From Phycisphaerae bacterium (lineage in GTDB: Bacteria > Planctomycetota > Phycisphaerae > Sedimentisphaerales > SM23-30): DNA of 64,000 nt. The position numbers were made by a program, and so were the translations under genes. The stretch is from positions 1 to 64,000 of the forward strand of contig JAEIOG010000015.1 of NCBI GenBank assembly GCA_016342495.1, in the 5' to 3' direction. Shown here one piece after another: positions 62,472 to 64,000 of this stretch. Numbering within the stretch: position 1 is the first letter of the stretch; every line of letters starts with the position of its first letter. The notes beneath the pieces are model-generated. The model did no database searches. It was not told the origin of the DNA and saw nothing but the letters and a program-made list of their open reading frames with translations.

Positions 62472-63017
62472 ATGGCAGAAACGAATAATGAAGTTTACGC
62501 TGAATTTGATGAAGTAGTGAAGACCTATGATTTCGTTTTAACACTAATAATATTATGTGTTGTTCCATTTCTGGGTTGGGTATTTTTGCCATTATGGCTG
62601 TTGGGTTTTGGCAAATGGTTTTGTGCCGAGTCGTTGCGCAGGTTGTCTTGCAGGCTGGACAGTAATTCGCTGAAAATCAAAAAAGGCATTTTTTTCCGAA
62701 GCGAAAAGAATATCCCATTAGATAAGATCACTGATATTACGGTTTCGCAAGGTCCTTTGATGCGTCATTATGGAGTCTATACCCTGAAAATTGAGACCGC
62801 TGGTCAGAACGCCGGCACTCAAGGCAGTGAAGGGGCACTTTGTGGAATAAAAGATGCAAAAGAGTTTAGGAATCTGGTTCTGCAATATCGTGATCGTCTT
62901 TCGCTGGATAATTCATCTGAATCAATCGACCAAAATCCCATAAGTCTAATTCAAGTGCTACAGGAAATCTCTGCTACATTAAAAATAATCGAAAATAAAA
63001 TCTCTAATAATGATTAA
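62472..63017 (+). CDS. bPH2 (YdbS-like) membrane protein
   Basis: The 181-residue protein starts at ATG 62472, with ribosome site ACGGAGAAAGGTT; the upstream ATG at 62430 is unlikely. Two adjacent hydrophobic segments (about 19-50, TLIILCVVPFLGWVFLPLWL) are followed by a bacterial PH-like domain: SLKIKKGIFFRSEKNIPLDK and ITDITVSQGPLMRHYGVYTL, the conserved hallmark of the YdbS/bPH2 family, then a linker and a C-terminal helix (LIQVLQEISATLKIIENKI). Function in this family is largely unknown; envelope or signalling roles are proposed. It is monocistronic. Confidence 0.85.
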   Translation: MAETNNEVYAEFDEVVKTYDFVLTLIILCVVPFLGWVFLPLWLLGFGKWFCAESLRRLSCRLDSNSLKIKKGIFFRSEKNIPLDKITDITVSQGPLMRHYGVYTLKIETAGQNAGTQGSEGALCGIKDAKEFRNLVLQYRDRLSLDNSSESIDQNPISLIQVLQEISATLKIIENKISNND

Positions 63018-63081
63018 TTGTTGTTTGCAGGGTTTTTGTTCGGGGTTGTTTATCTTCTAAATAATTGTTATAATACCCCCC

Positions 63082-64000
63082 ATGTGTGGCATAGCAGGTA
63101 TAATTAATTTCGACACAACCAATCCGGTGACTGCATCGCAGCTTCAGGCGATGGCTGATTCATTAGAACATCGCGGCCCCGATGAATTGAGTTTTTATCT
63201 GGCTGATGATAATAGCTGGGGGTTGGCTCATAGCAGGTTGGCTATTATTGATATTGCTGGTGGCTCTCAGCCAATGGTCAGCGATGATGGACGTTATTAT
63301 ATCAGTTATAATGGCGAATGTTATAATTTTCGGCAATTACGCGATGAATTGCAACAGGAAGGTTTCAGTTTTAAGACTGATTGTGATACTGAAGTGGTTC
63401 TGGCGGCTTATATCGCCTGGGGGCCAGATTGTGTCCAGCGTTTCAATGGGATGTTTGCTATAGCCATCTGGGACTCAATTGAACGCAGGTTGTTTATCGC
63501 TCGCGATCGTCTGGGGCAAAAACCATTATATTATGCCAACCACGATGGTCAGTTTATCTTCGCATCTGAATGTAAAGCTATCCTGACGCTACCTGATTTC
63601 CCGCGGCGATTAGATAAATCAGCCTTGGGCCAATATCTTCTTTTACAATATACCGATGGTGATTCCACTGGTTTTGCCGATATTAAACAGTTACCACCGG
63701 CTCATTGTGCTTTCATCACCGAATCGGCGATCAAAATAAAAAAATACTGGCAAATTCCTCAGCAGCCCACATTTCAGGGTACAATCGAGGAAGCTGCCAA
63801 GCTATTGCGAGAAAAACTCGAACAGGCCGTCCGGCTCCGCATGATAAGCGATGTTCCGCTGGGGGCATTCCTTTCCGGGGGGCTGGATTCCACTATTATC
63901 GTGGGGCTGATGTCCCAATTAAGCGATGGTCCGGTAAAAACCTGTTCGATTGGCTTTGAAGATGAACTTTATAATGAATTACCCTTTGCCCGGAGGGTTG
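63082..64000 (+). CDS. asnB: Asparagine synthase (glutamine-hydrolysing), 5' part
   Basis: The gene starts at ATG 63082 and runs off the end of the window with 306 codons visible. The N-terminus MCGIAGIINF exposes the catalytic Cys2 of the class II glutaminase domain; LEHRGPDELSFYLAD, SRLAIIDIAGGSQPM and ISYNGECYNFRQLRDEL follow. The synthetase domain begins near residue 215 and shows the ATP pyrophosphatase loop FLSGGLDSTII. It transfers ammonia from Gln to Asp, or in exosortase/exopolysaccharide clusters to other acids; with the 3' part missing the subtype is open. No Shine-Dalgarno is obvious (ATACCCCCC before ATG). Confidence 0.93.
   Translation, partial: MCGIAGIINFDTTNPVTASQLQAMADSLEHRGPDELSFYLADDNSWGLAHSRLAIIDIAGGSQPMVSDDGRYYISYNGECYNFRQLRDELQQEGFSFKTDCDTEVVLAAYIAWGPDCVQRFNGMFAIAIWDSIERRLFIARDRLGQKPLYYANHDGQFIFASECKAILTLPDFPRRLDKSALGQYLLLQYTDGDSTGFADIKQLPPAHCAFITESAIKIKKYWQIPQQPTFQGTIEEAAKLLREKLEQAVRLRMISDVPLGAFLSGGLDSTIIVGLMSQLSDGPVKTCSIGFEDELYNELPFARRV

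Noticed and set aside
1-64000. tRNA or rRNA genes, phage integrase or transposase genes
   Set aside because: None could be recognised on either strand; mobile character is inferred from repeats and remnants only.

Overview
The window looks like chromosome from a Planctomycetota bacterium, probably of the Phycisphaerae / Sedimentisphaerales type; this is inference from gene content, as no rRNA or tRNA is present. The pointers are a type II-like prepilin with an H-X9-DG tail motif, a PEP-CTERM protein, a BlaI repressor paired with a giant M56 (BlaR1-like) metallopeptidase, an ECF sigma factor followed by a membrane-anchored LolA-like protein, HDOD and STAS regulators, the DapL lysine route, several glycosidases and orphan RHS fragments. 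Genes are mostly single units or short operons, separated by clear hairpin terminators.

Layout. 1-1290: a truncated RHS core joined in frame to the tail of a signal peptidase I, a small membrane protein, and dispersed repeats. 1287-5733: hflX, an ECF sigma factor (TTG start) with its likely membrane partner, and a prepilin-like protein. 5734-9160: a repeat-rich island holding a second RHS tip (HNH-like toxin end) followed by two immunity-like genes, each unit bordered by near-identical repeats. 9593-12397: HDOD protein, small membrane protein, folD. 12636-16304: an AT-rich two-gene cassette (DUF6057-like membrane protein plus a heme-motif beta-propeller lipoprotein) lying between two ~105-bp direct repeats that carry a promoter. 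16430-18402: pepA and a small membrane protein. 18414-19973: a second repeat island with a broken copy of the downstream phosphodiesterase gene, a 57-residue ORF and a tandem pair of paralogous small proteins. 20023-31236: phosphodiesterase-like lipoprotein, GH20 hexosaminidase, thioredoxin-like protein, murD, pyrF, folE, GH89 alpha-N-acetylglucosaminidase, a frameshifted small gene, holA. 31485-36387: lipoprotein, STAS protein, radical SAM protein, alpha/beta hydrolase, PEP-CTERM protein. 36757-43472: an RND efflux operon (adaptor, pump, TetR regulator, outer-membrane channel) with a recognisable promoter and palindromic operator. 43601-54296, all on the minus strand: secreted protein, methyltransferase/ATP-grasp fusion, a 21-bp tandem array, murA, dual-specificity phosphatase-like lipoprotein, prmC, HEPN/MNT pair, dapL, ggt. 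54497-64000: BlaI-like repressor with promoter/operator, the 2376-residue M56 protein, a bPH2 protein and the 5' part of asnB.

Themes. Housekeeping genes for cell wall (murD, murA, dapL, asnB family), folate/one-carbon (folD, folE), pyrimidine (pyrF) and replication (holA) are interspersed with secreted hydrolases, efflux and envelope-stress-type regulation. The most unusual parts are the mosaic repeat islands that border RHS/toxin-immunity fragments, the 10-unit 21-bp array at 47139-47348 that is open on both strands, the duplicated-promoter cassette at 12636-16304, and the very large M56 protein with a SecD-P1-head-like segment and HEAT-like repeats in its C-terminal extension.
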